64,000 nt of DNA from positions 182,733,001 to 182,797,000 of the forward strand of contig JAUMIR010000001.1 of the NCBI GenBank assembly GCA_030847615.1. Direction: 5' to 3'. The stretch comes from Gambelia wislizenii (taxonomy: Eukaryota; Chordata; Lepidosauria; Squamata; Crotaphytidae). This document shows positions 25,801-41,000 of the stretch, piece after piece; the stretch's first letter is position 1, and each line of letters opens with the position of its first letter. The notes below the pieces were generated by a model, which was not told the DNA's origin, searched no databases, and saw nothing but the letters and a program-made list of their open reading frames with translations. Made by a program: the position numbers and the translations under genes.

Positions 25801-28800
25801 TGGCAACGTTAGAGCTCCAGCACTGATTTTCAATGCTACAGCCAAGTCTTTTAACAGAGTGGCGCCTGAGATGCCCAGCTACCGTTAACAACAGCGCAAC
25901 ACATAGTTCACATCTTTCTCTTCCCTCCTACTTACACCCAGTACAGACCCTTTTGTGATTCTTGGCCCAAAGAGTTGTGCCAAGGACTGAACCATGCTTT
26001 CTCAAGCATAGCAAGTTCTGTATAATGGGCTCCATTGTTCATGAAAAGTGACTGACTAACTAATTTTCAGGAGATAAGTTGGGGGTGTGGGGAGAAGCAT
26101 TTAGGCATGCTACCAAGGAACACAGGGTATTTTTGTTTAGCGAATTTCAACAGGCTTCATTTGCTTTTACAAATGATGTTATAATATATTTCATCCACAC
26201 AAGGAATGTTCAAATATAGAACTGTTTTACATCTAATTCTGTAGCACAGTCTTCCAGGCACTGAAAGAAAAATCTATTTCACAACACCCACTTTAAAGGC
26301 TATGCTTTCTGTGCGCTATGTAGCTATGGAACTGCATGCATGAACAAGTATCACAGACAAGTAAATCTGTGAAACTAAACCCAAAACTGTATTGTGGGAT
26401 CTTTTAAAAAACTACTTTATTTTGGAAACAGAAAGACACCACAGATTTGCTACAATATTAGGGGGTTGTCTAAAAAAACAAAAAACAAAAAAAAAACCTC
26501 CTCATAGAATTTGAGGAGAATACAGTTTGTCTAAATGCCATCCTGCATCAATCCGCCGTATCCAGAAGGAGCGGGGCCAAATCCACCAAAAACTCCAAAG
26601 GAAAAGCCTTTGTGGCTTTTCCTGAAGTTTTTAAAAAGCGCTACGGGGAATGTGCATCCCTGCTCATTGGGACAACCAATTTGCAATTCATTCGCATTCT
26701 CAAGAGTGAAAGAGTAGAAGTGGAAAGCTGATTGGTGTGCAGGGGGCAGAGCCTGCTAACAAGGCAAATGCCTGGAACCGCCATGTTGGATTTTTGCTGT
26801 AGTGATTGTGTGCAGATGCAACAAAACAGCCTGCGAGCTTGCAAAAAACCATTAGGACAAATCGAAGCTGTTTTGAATTGGCATTAGTGTGAATCAATCC
26901 ACATTTTTTTCCTCAGATAGACAAGCCCTTAGCATCTCAATGTTACATGCTGCCGAGCTTGCATAGCTACCTCTAGCAATAAGCACTGCAAAACTGGATT
27001 TATACTGAAACCAATACAGGTGAAAGCAGCAGACAAGGGGGATGGTAACAGCAGGATCTTGTGACCAGCTCTAACCAGTACTATGGATGAGACATAAGCT
27101 AGCTAGAATAACAATAAGTTTTATCTGGAAAATAATAACCACATTCAAGCATCAAGCATTCACACAAGACTAGTGAAATAAAGTGAGAGAGATTGAGATA
27201 GGAGGACAGAAAAGGGAATTCCAGCGGGTGATACACCACCTTTTCCTGAATAGATGAGGTCGCGGAGGAAACCAGCAGGGTGGGAGTTCCGATCTGGAAT
27301 GGCTACACAGTTTGACGTGGAGTCGAGAGGAAGATGACTGTGCACACTTGGGTGGAGTTTCCAAGGGTTTTTTAATAGGAAATATTTGCCTTCTTGGGAT
27401 ATGATTTTCAGTAGAAGACAATACTTTAAGCTGTTGCTCAGAAAGCGACAAACACATTCCGGATATGCTAATAGTGTTTTGATGGGTTAATATTTTGCAA
27501 ACATTCCTTTGTTTAGGTGAGTAAAGGGAAAGAGGGTCATTGGCATGTTTCGGTTGTGCCAGCTTTAGAAAATAGGATTAGCCTGGGGCTTTGGCAAGAT
27601 GTTGCCCTCAGTTGATCTGCAAATTAACATTTCTTTGGCGTTTAGACTTGGCCCCTCCTTCGGTGCATACCTGACTTAATCAACGTGTCTTTGGATTTTT
27701 ATGTTAATGGCTACGCTATGTGGAAGACTGAGTGATTGAGCAAATTATTAAATGTTGCCAATTATTATGAGGGGACCCCCACAGGAAAGGGGAGAGGGGG
27801 TGTCATGGCTAGTAATAATCTCCCTACTTCAGCCACTATATTTATGTTTTGGCTTTATTATCAACAGCTTTTCAGGCCTGTTAGAACTATAGATGCTGGC
27901 AGAGTTGCATGCCAGCTTCCAGTTGCAGTGACAGGGACTTCCTCTCTTACTAAGGATATGTCTTTATGACAGCTCCAGCATCATGGGGGGGGGGACCACC
28001 CCTATTATTCATAAAAATAAAACTATTTGTTTTACACGTGCACACACACACACACACACTCCAGCCAACAAAATCAGTGAAGTCCTGCGGCTGGCATACA
28101 ACTTCCAAGGTCAGGCCAAAAAAAGTTATATTTAAGTTCTGCCAACTTCAATTCAAAACTTGGAAGCCAAGTAGAGCATTCCGAGTGTCATAAATACACA
28201 GCAAGGAATAAGAACAGAGATGCAGAGCAATGTGCCAACATGTTCTCTTGCCTTGAAAATATTTAACATGTGAGAAAGCCTTGGCTGTGTTTAAGGACTT
28301 TGCTTGTTTGTTTACAAAGGACTATTGCCAAGCTAAAGTAGAGGCATGGTTGTTTCTTGTGTCAGGGAGGAGAGATACACATCTGGGAGGAGGGCAATGC
28401 AGCCATCATGGAGTGCTATCTGGCTGTATCACAGAGTCAAAATTTATCCCACCTTGGATGAGGCATCAGAGACATAGGACGGAAAGGAATTGTGCTTCTC
28501 TGATCCACTTCAAGCTTATATAAGGGATGTAATACTGGCCTCAGGCACAGCTGCAGCATAATGTCCCACTCATTTGTCCTCTGCTTCTGGCTCTCCTTCA
28601 AGCAGCATTTACTATGGAAACAGAACTGGCTGCTAGTTAGCAGCACTGAAAAGGAAACCTTTTATCAGAGTAACTGATTACAAACTGTGTGCATTTTTGC
28701 AGTCATGCTGGGGATGGGGGAAGGAGATGATTTTTTAGTTTTCTTGACATTACACACTTGTTGCAACTGAGCTTTTACATCAAGCAGAGATGGTGGTGCA

Positions 28801-31800
28801 GACACTTGGGGATCGGAACTGAGAAAGGTCAGCCATTCATAGGAAAGTGGCCAGTGAGGACAGTAGGTGTTAGCCTCTATCAATTTTTGCCTTAAATCAT
28901 TCTCCTCCTAGGTCTCATCCAGTAGCAAGAAGTGGTTCCCCACTTGCATTTCTATTTTTTTATTCACGAAACTTGTTATATATTCACAATTATAACTGTG
29001 ACCTGATATTAAAATAGCTGATAATATTATCACCCACACCATATACAGGTACAATTGCAGTTTGTATTTAACTGTATTAATTCCATAAATACTATATATC
29101 GCCAGACTGTAAGATTTAGTATTTCAGTTACCAAAGTAATCAGGGAAGCTGCAATAAGTGTTACTCTTTCCCAAGCTGTCATGGTAACATACAAATCCCT
29201 GAATCATGCAATAAACTCCACACTGCATCTCCTTTCTGTGCCAACTCACTTTATCCAGAGGCACAGAAAAATCTAGTGTGATTGGTGCTCACAGTCATGA
29301 ATGTACCAGATTGGAGCTGTAGTTAATACCAAGGAAAGGAAGCCCAGCATGATGTTCATATTCTGCAACAAAATGGTATCACTTGTGATCACATGTGATA
29401 AGGCATCTTCTGTCTCCAAGCAGAAAAGCTACAGATCAAATTAAAAGTAGTAGGGCATACAAGACACGGCAATAGGGTGGAATGGCCAAGATCAAGAACA
29501 GAGATCTACAGAAACAGGATATATTTCACCATGCTACAAACAACACTCACTACCGATGGTCTGATCAGTGTGGAATTAAAAGTTCTTTTGAGAAATCTCC
29601 CAGGCCTGATCATTATATCAAATCCTCTCTTTTCCAATGTAACATGTCCCATTATCATGGGGGACAGGCAGGGGAGTCTTCCCAAAGAGGGGCTAGAATG
29701 CCAAAGAGTGCAGAGATAACTAAAGGAATATATTTCAACCTGTATTTAAGATACTAACCATAAATGGAGGACAGGGTTTCATATTGTCCATCTACAGAGA
29801 AGAAATTTTGCCACCCTGCTCTCTTTCTCCTCTGTAAGCCTTAGGATTGGACGGTGTAACCAGGAGACAGGGCTCCTGTCACTTTAATGGTTAAGTAGGA
29901 TGACCTATATTCCCTGAAGACAGCAGATCCCACCTGATCTTGGAAGCTAAGCAGGGTCAAGACTGGTTAGTATTTGGATGGGAGACTGCCAAGGAATACC
30001 AGGTGCTGTAGGATACATTTCAGAGGAGGGCAATGGCGAACCACCTTTGAACATTCCTAACCTTATGTTATTTTCTTGCGGCAAGTAACTTAACAGGTGA
30101 CTTAAAGGCACAGACACACACAGAAGAGAGGATTTTAGCGGGTGTTGCTTGTCACACAAGCTTCATCTGCTGAAATTCCCTCTTCTATACAACCATTGAA
30201 GGTACAGGAGCCCCATCCCTTATTTCACCTGACAACCTGACCTAGCCTGCAAGAAATATCAAGAGCGATAAGGAGAAGCCTAGGCATGAAAGCATAGCCT
30301 TAAACACATGTGATTCATGCTGGCATTGAGCTTGCTTGCCTCACTTCCTTTAATGTTTAGTCCAGTGGCTCTTAACCTTTTCTTTACCAGCGACCCCCTT
30401 TAAATATCATTTGTTGTCGCAGACCACCAAAACTTAACTCAAGATTTTAAACCATAACAACAACAACAAAAACACACAACAACAACAATACAATTACAAC
30501 ATCTATTAAACCTTAAGGGAAGGCTTTTCTCCTGCAAGTTTGTGCCTGGAATGGATTGAATGGCAATGCACAGGCCCAGCCAGCCAGCCAGTCTTTGCCT
30601 TGGCTCCTGTCACGTGACCCCTCCACTGCAGGGAGAAAATGGGTCGAGAAAGCCTTTGCAGACCCCCTGTGAGGACATTGTGGCCCACTTGGGGTCCGCG
30701 GACCACAGGTTAAGAACCACTGGTTTAGTCTATTTGTCAGTTCTAAGGAAGAACAGCAAGAGTAACAAGCTTTCTGCTTGCAGACCCTTTAAAGGATTAC
30801 ACATTTACACGAGTTCTTTCATTATAGACTGAGGTATGCCGCAGAATGAGCAAATCAGATCACTATTAAATGATATTTTTCAGAGACTAGTATCTACAGC
30901 TTTATCTGAATGAAAAGCATATATATCATGTGTAAAATGGCATATGGTTAAAAAAACATACATTGAAATATCTGTTTACCTCTACAACATGTGTCTCTGT
31001 GCTAATTATAAAAATTTGTCCACCAGAAGCAGCCCAGATGGTTTCTTCCATGACAAGGAGACATCTTACTGGAAGAACACCCAACTTCACTACTTTCTGA
31101 GGTTCTGAGTTCCAGGATCCATCTTGAATAAGAAGAGACAAAATATATTAAAATAAAAATATTCCTCTTTGTGTGAATAATGACACTACATACAGTGTGT
31201 TTTTATCTACACCAGTACAGTCTTTCTTGACCAAAATGTGCTGTTTGCTTTTCTCAGTCTTGCTGTGGCCTCTTCTCAAACTGGTTTTGTGAGCTTTTTG
31301 TGCTGCTTTAGAAAACTCTTTTACGAGAGACTATACAACAGTGGGGTGAGGTATGGATTGAAAGTATGCAGCCACAGTCAACAATAATTCCATGATGGTG
31401 TCTTTGAATCCTTGAATATATTGTCTGCTCAGCGGCATTACACTGGAAACAACCTGAGATGGCTCAGTTTCCTAGAGAATGGAATTGGCCTGCCTTCCTT
31501 TGAATATTTGGCAGCTTCCTTGGCACAACTCTTGTGGCCTAGAAAAAAGGCACTCAAATATTATATAGATTAATTTTTAGACATTAGTTGTTGAATTTTT
31601 CCTATACTGCTTAATTAAATGTAATGCTTTCCCTGTCTACTACTTACATACAATTTCTCTCCCTTTTGCTTTGATATAGTGAACATTCTTTTTGTTTGAT
31701 AGCTTCCTTTTTACTCTCTCTCTGTAGCACCACTGGTATTTCAACAATGCTGCCAACATAACCCTATGTCTGAAACTTGTTAATTGAGTTGTGCAACGGA

Positions 31801-32051
31801 GCATAAACATTGGTATATCATATTATCATGAATAGTGAGTACTGACAAGTTGCTTTAACAACAGGACAGTGAGATTCAAAATGCACAACAGTGACTACAA
31901 GCAACCTGGGCTTCCATCATACGTAAGCTTAATATTTACTACACTGCCTACATTCAGGATTGCTATGGATAGCTATCAGCTATGTACACTCATTTGGCAA
32001 GAACCAGTTGCATAGCTCATCTTTCATGATTTCACCACTGAAAAGACAAAC

Positions 32052-32093
<42 letters not shown>

Positions 32094-35000
32094 ACACACA
32101 TACAGTTGTCCCTTCATATTCGCTGGGGTTTGGTTCCAGGACCCCCCATGGATACCAAAATCCATGAATACTCAAGTCCCATTATATGCAATGGCATAGC
32201 AAAATGGTGTCCCTTATATAAAATGGCAAAATCAAGGTTTGCTTTTTGATTATTTTTTAAAGAATATTTTCAAGCTGTGAATACTTAAATCTGTGGATAA
32301 TCTAGGACAACTGTACACACACACACACTCTACTTTGGAACATGGCCCTGTTTAGTAGAAGAAGTCTACAAAATTGTGTGCTGAAAAAGGCTGAACAATT
32401 TCTGGTAGGTATATCTAAATATCTACTACATTGAGTCAAAATGTGTGCTTTACAAAGATTCATATATAGGACAGGATTTAGAGGAGAACCATAGAAATCA
32501 ACGGCCCTTACATTATTACATCATGACTATCTTGAGCTCCACTGCTTTCAATAGGTCTAGGTATGACTAAACCTAGATCTAACCATTTGCATTCTTCCAA
32601 AGAGTGCAGAAATTGTCCCCTCTATTAAAAGCACAGTCTCCTAATGAACTGGAGACATCTTCAGAGCAAGGATGATTTGGAGCAATACTCAAGGTTCAAC
32701 AATACATGGCCAATATCTTGGTCTTCATGAGCAGGGGTCCTCAGTGAAAGTGACTTATTGCTTATGCTTCTCATCAGTATGCTGGATAGAGAGCTAAGAA
32801 CTGTTTAAAGCCTTACTTCTCCTTGCAATCTAGGAACAGCTGGTCACACAACAAAGCTGCATGGACACGTATAAAGGACTTCAGTGCTCAACACAATCCA
32901 GCACTACATACCCACTCGACTAGCTATACTGTATTTCAGGTTTTTTTAAAAAAATCCATTTATATTTGTACAAAAAATGCAGTGTCAGGAACACTGGGCA
33001 AACTGGATGAAGAATTGTCAAAACTATGGAACTAAATAGCACAATTCTAATTTTCCAGCATAATTTAGGCCAATTATTTCACTGTCAATTTCTCTGTTCT
33101 ATTACTTTTCAGATTTGATTTATAAGTCTGGCAAAATAGGTCACCACTCCATAAAATGGTTCTTTCAGGAATGATTGGGAAAGCAGCTTGAGCCTTAATA
33201 AGGATTACAATTTCTTTTGTGGCTGGGAGTGGAATCAAAATGACTGCACATTCTTTTTATTAGGCACAGAAAACAGCCACAATTACAGCAAAACAGTCAA
33301 TACAAGCTGAGTCAGAAAGACCTACGTTAAAGGCCAGAATCCTATTGTGTCATTATGTGAAACTCCTGCTTTGCTAGTGGTTGTACTTCCTCTGTCAATA
33401 TGAAAGAGTGTTATTTTGAACACATTTGAACATGTTTGCACCAGTGGTTTTACCATGTGTAGAAAGTTACACAGGCAGTTGTTCTCATCTTTAAGTATAT
33501 CCCCTCTGTTATCCCTGGCTGTGAGCAGATGCACAAAGGGAATCACCAGCATGGGTTTCCCACCCGCACAGTCACTGGCAAAACAACATGCTCCTACTAC
33601 AGTTGATTTTTACCAACCAGATACCAAATGGGAAGTCTACATCAGGACATGAACACAATAGCTCCACCCTGCTTGTATTCCCCAAGAACTAGCACTGGAA
33701 GATATACCACCTGAGAAAGGTAATATATAGCCATCATCTCCGGAAACCACCTTATCCTCTCACATGTGCCTTATCCTACACATGCCAACATATATGTATA
33801 AAGAGCCCAACTGGATGCATTCCAACTGTATGTGCAAAACAGAGACATGTACTCCTCATATGTGACAGCATACATAGGTTTTATAATATCAAGGTGACAT
33901 CCAAGTAGATAACCTGTGAAGTCCACAGTGGCTGTCAATGACAGTACTATAAAGGAAAAGTTTAAAAAAAAATTGTTTTTAATAACATGAATATGAATTC
34001 AGAAAAAGGAAAAGCAGGATACCAAATCTGCTTTAGCCAAAATACTCCCCCCAAAAGGAAATTGTCAGGACATTGCATATTATTTCTGTACCTTCCAATT
34101 TTGTATAGATGGCTATGTTCCCATTGACAAGGCCAGCAAACAAGTGAGGAGTTTTGTACACTAGGCTCATGACAGTAGACTTTTCTGGAGTGAAGAAGTG
34201 TTGAAGTCGGACTTTCTTTGAGCCCTGGCTACTTTTGTAAACAGAGATGCTGTTTAAAAGATATAGGAGATGGGAGAGAAAGCCTTCAGTTACACGTTTA
34301 TATTAATATTTGAAGAGATATGATATTCCCTAGGTACATTTTAAAAAGAGAGGAAAGCATTTAATGAAATATTATGGATAAAAGAGCCAAACAAGACACT
34401 ACAAGAAGCACTGAACTGCTACCTCTCTGTGCCACTTTAATCTCTCTTGTACCATCTAATATGTGATGTGACATCACTGCACTGTCTGCCACTGTCAGCA
34501 ACACTTACACACTGGCTTTTGTCAGACTTTGAGAAAATAATGTAGTTATACTAAAGTTCCCCGAACACCCGCCCACCAAACATGGGTACAAGGAGTTGGA
34601 AGCCCCTGCCCCAAAGTAATTTTTCCCAGCTCTGGCTATTCTGACTATAAATGCTTTACCATTATCACTTCACTGCCCCCAACCAGTTCCGCACAACAAC
34701 TTCTAGAAGCTAAGGTATTACAAGTTAAAATATGTAATTTACCTGTACAAAACCTACTATCCATGTCACACTACCGATACTACAATATCCATTTTCAAAA
34801 ACAAAGAATCAAAATACATGTTTGTACAAGCAGAAAATACCTTATACTTCTCTCATTCATGCTGTTGTGAACCAAAGAAAATGAGTGAAAGTATGCCCCC
34901 TGACCTTTGCATTTTAATTTTCATAATTGTATTTTCATAACTTATTAAAAATTGTTGCCAGTGTACCAACATGCTTTCAGACATTATGTTTATGCAGCTG

Positions 35001-38000
35001 ATGAAATATCTAATTCTAAACATTGAAACAGTGCAGAAATTAGGCTAGTAGGCTTATCTTGGCTCTAATGGGTTTTAGATTAGGCTATTAAGGTAATATC
35101 TTCATATGATGCAATGTCCTTCAAAGCCTAAATCTCTTTCTCAAACAGCTTAGGATTTTAAATACATGTTCTCACCCTCTTCCTGTCTCCAAAGCAGCTG
35201 CAACTATGGTGTGTGAAGTTCAGGGTAAAGGTAGTGAGCAAATGGGAAAAGGCTGATGAAAAGTTTTGCGTCTTAAGAAGCTCAAATTTTGCTTATGGGC
35301 TATAAAATAAGTGGGAGCAAATTTTAAATTTAATTAAGCATCCCTTAATTAATATTAATCAGAACAATTCACAGTTTTAACCCAAAATGCCATCATGCAT
35401 ACATTACAAGGCACAGAATGAGCAAGTCTCCCCATTTATCCCACTACTTTGGACAGTAATGAACACAAAATTCAACAAAGAAATAAGGAGATGTGAGATT
35501 AGCAACTGGCAGACCTGTCCCAGAAAATCTATGCTCCAATGCAGGAACTATTTGTGTTTTTAAATATATTATTTAACAGTGTGCGTGTCCTTGTCACAGC
35601 CTCATTCTTCCTACCTACTCTCTCTGTTCCCCGTAAAACTAAATAAATAATAGTGAAGCACAAACATGAACACCACCTTCCTTCTTCCATGCCCAAACAA
35701 ATGGTAGGCACACTGGAGTGTTTTGTAGGTGTATCTTCAGTCTCAGGAGGCAGATCCGGCTCTTTCTTTTTCTCCTCTTCTGGAATGTAGACCATGCAGA
35801 GAATTCTTGATTCCACGTTGAAGCATTCAATAACTTTTGGACTGGAGTTTTGAAATGAAACAATGGCAATTTGGCCCATTTGATTAGTACAACTGCCAAT
35901 CTAAATTAGGAAGAAAAGATTAATGTTCTTCTGTAGGGAAGACCTTTGTGAACAATAATGGTTGCATGGCAAAATTAATTAAGGCTAATTTGATCAAAGT
36001 CTCAGCAGTTCAATGAAGTATTTTTTCTACCAACTCAAGGTCCTAACAAGGAAATGAGACTTTTTATTCCTAATAAGCAAGCCGTGAACGCCATTCCTCT
36101 ACAAGAAGCTCTTTGTTTCTTTGAAGGTTTTCATTGCATATGGTACTACAAATCTATATATATAAAGCTCTTTGGTATGTTGCCTTTCCCAGTGTGCTGA
36201 TTTGCTGCTCAGAAAACACACTAAGGCAATCACTACCCACATGCAAATTCCCTCTCCTCCTCACAATCCACTCCTGCCACTCAATCTGTGGGCCAGATTG
36301 GGACCCAGTCACCACCACTAGCAGTGGTGGTGGTGACAGGCTGCCTGCGACGGGACCCAGGCAGTCAACTGGCAGTGGCAATTCCGGGAAAAGTGTGGAA
36401 TGCTGAGAAGGGGGAGGAGGAATTTAAAAATCCAGCAGCCTACCTTACAGGGTTGTCATGAGGTCTACCAGGTGTTTTGGGGGGAGTTTTTAACGGTGTA
36501 TGTTATGCTGGGTACAGCTAGTATAAATGTATACTGAATGATATCAAGAAGCTTTATTTGTTAAACCTCCAAACCGAAAAATAATTTCATTATATCTGTA
36601 GTTGATTTTGGCCATGAGAATAATTGCAAATGAACAACAGTGAGAACAAACAGTTTGGGGAAGGGTATTTATGTGCCTTAGGGACCTTCTAGAGAAGCAT
36701 ACAAAAAGATTATGATCAAGGCATGTGTCCAAGATAATTCCCATTTCAAAGATCATTCCTCTTGCCCCATTCTATAACCAAATGCCTCAAATACTTAAAT
36801 GTGATGGGAGAACTAAAGTCTGAGAGCAAGTGGAGATTGCAAGAATTAATGGTGGCAAGATTCATATCCCACAACACAAGACTACATGACCCATTTTGCA
36901 GGAGCCAGCACTTCCAACAAGTAAATCCATTTTTTTTAATCCTTAACATCAAGAACAATGCTAGAGAAGATGCCATGAGATAACGAATTCCCAGCATTTA
37001 GATCAGCTCTGGTGTGTATACACCTATTGGTGCATGGTATGTGTGTGTGTTTGTGGGTGTGCAACCTAGACAGGGACTGGACGCTTGAGGTTTTCCTTTC
37101 TCATATCATTTTTCCAATTTAGCCCCCCACCTCACCCCCTATCCTTCTCATGGTAAAACTTACAGCATGTTCTGCTCCACAAAGTGCAGAGATTTGGATG
37201 GGAGGAGGTCTTATATCACAATGATGGCATAGGAAAAGAAGTTAAAACATAGCTTCTTGCAGTGCCACGTCCATGAGCTAATCACCTCCCCTCCCACCAG
37301 CCTATGGGTCACTTTAATCACAAAAACAAAGAGCAAGAGACTTGATTACGCATCTACCAGCATCTTATTGAGCGTGGCCACAAGTCACTGATAAACCTTT
37401 CCAGCTTCAGAGGTGGCATCACTTCTACAACTTAGTCTTCAAAGAATTTAAACTCTTACCCACAGAAAACCATGCTCTAGAGAAAGGGAATCTGGATCAG
37501 TTTCTTCACAGGAGTATGGTTCAGGATTATAAGCAGCACATTCAACCTTAATAAAGAAAATAAAAACTATTAGTTCATTTACATTAGGACAAAACCCCAA
37601 AATATTTTTGGATAGCCCAGAACTGGTACTTTCCCAACACTGTCATATCATGGAATTTTGCCTGCACTAATTCTGCCTAGAACATTACACAATCTCCGCC
37701 CTTGCTAAATAAATATAATAAAAAGCTTGTCTTGAACTATCACAATTGCAAATACTTTGTCTCTGTACTCCACATTTCCTGTTCTCTCCCTTTGGTCACT
37801 TGTTCAGCATAATGTTAGTAAGGAGTATTTAGCACTCAGTCTTATAATAATCACTCCACGCTTACACATAAGGGATTATCTACATGCAACCAGTAGCTCT
37901 GATTGTTTCCAAGTCAGTTGGGTGGTGAATCAGTTACAGCTACAGGAAGCACACAATTCCCTTGTTGCAAAAGCGCCACTGGCTGCTAGTCTATTTCTGG

Positions 38001-41000
38001 GGACAACTTGAAGAAAGTGTTAACACCTATAAAGCCCTGTAAGGCTCAGGTTCAGGTTATACAAAGGGCCATATTCTCCCATATGAGTTTGACTGTGTTT
38101 TGAGATCTCCTGAAAAGGCCGTTCTCTCTGTCCCACCACTTTCGCAGGTACATTGGCTGGGAACAGAGGAGAGGGCCTTCTCGGTGGCTGCTTCCAGGCT
38201 TTGGAAATCACTTCCTAGGGAGGTTAGGCTGGCACCTTCCTTGTTTATTTATTTATTTATCCCCCCACCCCCACCCCCACCCCGCTCTTCAGCCACAAAG
38301 GCTAACAGAGCGGCTTACAAATGGTCAATTTAACAGTTCCCTGCCCTCAGGCTTACAATCTAAATAAGACATGACACACAAGGAAAATGGAATGGCAGTG
38401 GGGATAGGGATTAAACCCAGCAGATACTGCTGTTCTTCTCTCCCTCCAAGGGCAGGGTGATGGCAGTTGGGCTGGAGGGAGGGCCTTTCACTTGCTTCTG
38501 GGCCCAGGCCTGATGGAGTTCTGCCTGCTTCTTCTAGATGTTTTTGTTTCGGCATTCTTTGAGGGCTGATTGTTCAGGGAGAAAGGCCCCTTCCTAATGT
38601 GCTTTATTGTTTATACTTCTTGTTTTCCATTTTAATGGTCATGCTTTTAACTGTTTCGAATTCTATTGATAGTTTAATTATATTTTTTAACTTTTGTATG
38701 ATGTGAATTTTGTAACTGTATCTGCTTTAACTTCTGTAAACTGCCTTTAGTCCCAACTGGGGAAAAGACAGAAAATTAACAACAACAACAATTATGATGA
38801 TGGAAATTCTGTCTCCCAACTCAAGAAAGCTATTTTTGCATCATCATTTTCATGTGAGGGCCAAAGGACATGTTACCCTGAAAGTATTAACATGTAAATA
38901 TATTTCCCTCCCCCGACTTTTAATTAACTTCAGCTGCTGTGTGTGAGTGTGTATAGTGAGAAAAGACATGATTATTGGGGCCACAGCACCTTCAACAGTG
39001 AAGTTCAGCCCTGCTTCAAAAGTTTTGATCAGGACAGAAATCTCTCTATGAATCTTGAAATGGAGAGATGTTCCTATTGTCACACAGGGAACTTTCCCCC
39101 CCTAAATCTTACAGTTGCACCATGGAGAACAATTTTAATTTCAACCACAATAAACAAGGTTTAGTCCCAGTAAGAATCCTCATCAATTGACAACAGCTTA
39201 TTAAAGAAAAAAATAAAGACTTGGCTGCATGCTACGCATTTAGTATGATGTACAGTTTTGAGCTCAGTGAAAAAGATGCTGGTATAATCTGCAAGAGCAT
39301 TAAATGGATCATATTTAAATATACCTCATTCAATGTGTTATATCCTCAGCAAACAAAGTTTATGCTATTCACCTTAAATTCCTGTTGCTTGGCCATCGTC
39401 ACAGGCATATGCTTAACAAGAAGAGGATGCTTCTCTTTTTTTATCTGATTTCCATCATCATCTATACAGAACCAACCCAGTAGATTCTCCTCAGCTATAA
39501 CAGCAAAGCACAAGGGGGAAAGTAAAGAATTAAGTTATATGCCAGTGTATAAACCTGTCCTAATATCTGCCTTTATAGGGCAAGGTGGTACATATTTGAC
39601 ATATTTGCTTTCATAAAGAACAACAATACCTCTGTACTGACACATAGGTTGTCCCAAATGCTCAGGTAAATAGTTGGCTGTATAAAGGGGCAACAATAAG
39701 CTTAATACTAGGGAAGGGGCAGTGGGATTCTTCAGGATTGCAGAGTAATCTTCTACTGTTTCAATTTAAGTATTCTCTATTCCTGGATTCCTAGCCATTC
39801 AGAGATCTCAAAGGCCAGGATCCAGTTGGGTGCTTCCACTGATAGAACTGGTTTTCTTAGAGGAATTGGGAGGGGAATTCTCCACCTCCCAGTGCAGCCC
39901 CTCCTGGTTTACCCTCAAAAGGTATGTTGGAGGGCTAATAAATCCTTCAGAGTCATGTTCATGTAGCGCTGGAGGGCAGAGTGGGGAGGAGAAGCTAAGG
40001 AAGTTTTGGATTCAACTCCAAAATGTTGCCTATATTTATACAGTCTCAAGAGATTTTCCAGGTAGCCTTGATCTGCAAATGCTGCTTGTAGAAAGTGCTA
40101 CCAAACACAGACTAGCTATCCACTTATTTATACTTGTTATGTTAGGGTATACTACATGTGCTGGGTGTGAAAGCTGGACAGTGAAGAAAGAGAACAGGAA
40201 GAAAATAAGCTCCTTCTTTTTTGAAATGTGATGCTGGAGGAGAGTTCTACAGATACGGTGGGCTGCCAAAAAAGACACATAAATGGTTCTGAGGGCAAAT
40301 GAATCCTGAACTCTCCACAGAAGGCAAAATGACTAAACTGAGACCATTGTACTTTGGACATATCATAAGACAACAGGACCCATTAGAAGAGACAATAATG
40401 CTCAGCAAAGTGTGAAGCATTAGGAAAAAAACATGGTACACATGGATAGACTCAATCAAGGAAGCAACAGCCCTGACTTTGCAAGATCTCAACAGGATTG
40501 TTAATAGCAGGTTTCTTAGAAGACTCTCATTCATAGTTTGCCTAAAGTGAAAGCCAACTTGATGGCAATCAACAACAACAACAACAACATGTATAATCAT
40601 GCACATTAAACACCTCTTCATCACTGCAAATTAAATAACACTGGGGCTTTTCAGATTATTTAATTGCATCACTTGCCACCTTTTAGCAGTTAAGAAGTTT
40701 AAAAAAACTATGTAATTGACAATTTCCAGTCAGTTTTAACTTCATATCTAAATCACTTAAACTTTCTGAAAGGTTATCATACACATTAATTTGTCTTGGA
40801 TAATTTCTTTTAAAGGGCAAAATATCAAATTCAAAATATTTAACATCTATTTAGTGTGATTGTCTTGGCTTGGATCCATTTGCCACTTGGGCATGTCTAG
40901 TGAATGTTTTCTTCTTTAATACAGTGACTCTACTGGCAAATCATATCCTTATTTTCAAATTACTTCTCACAATTTTACAAAAGGTGTACTATGTCATATG

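Noticed and set aside
29915..30010. 5S rRNA gene
   Set aside because: The 5' third is missing, the sequence has several changes, and it is fused to a SINE body and tail.
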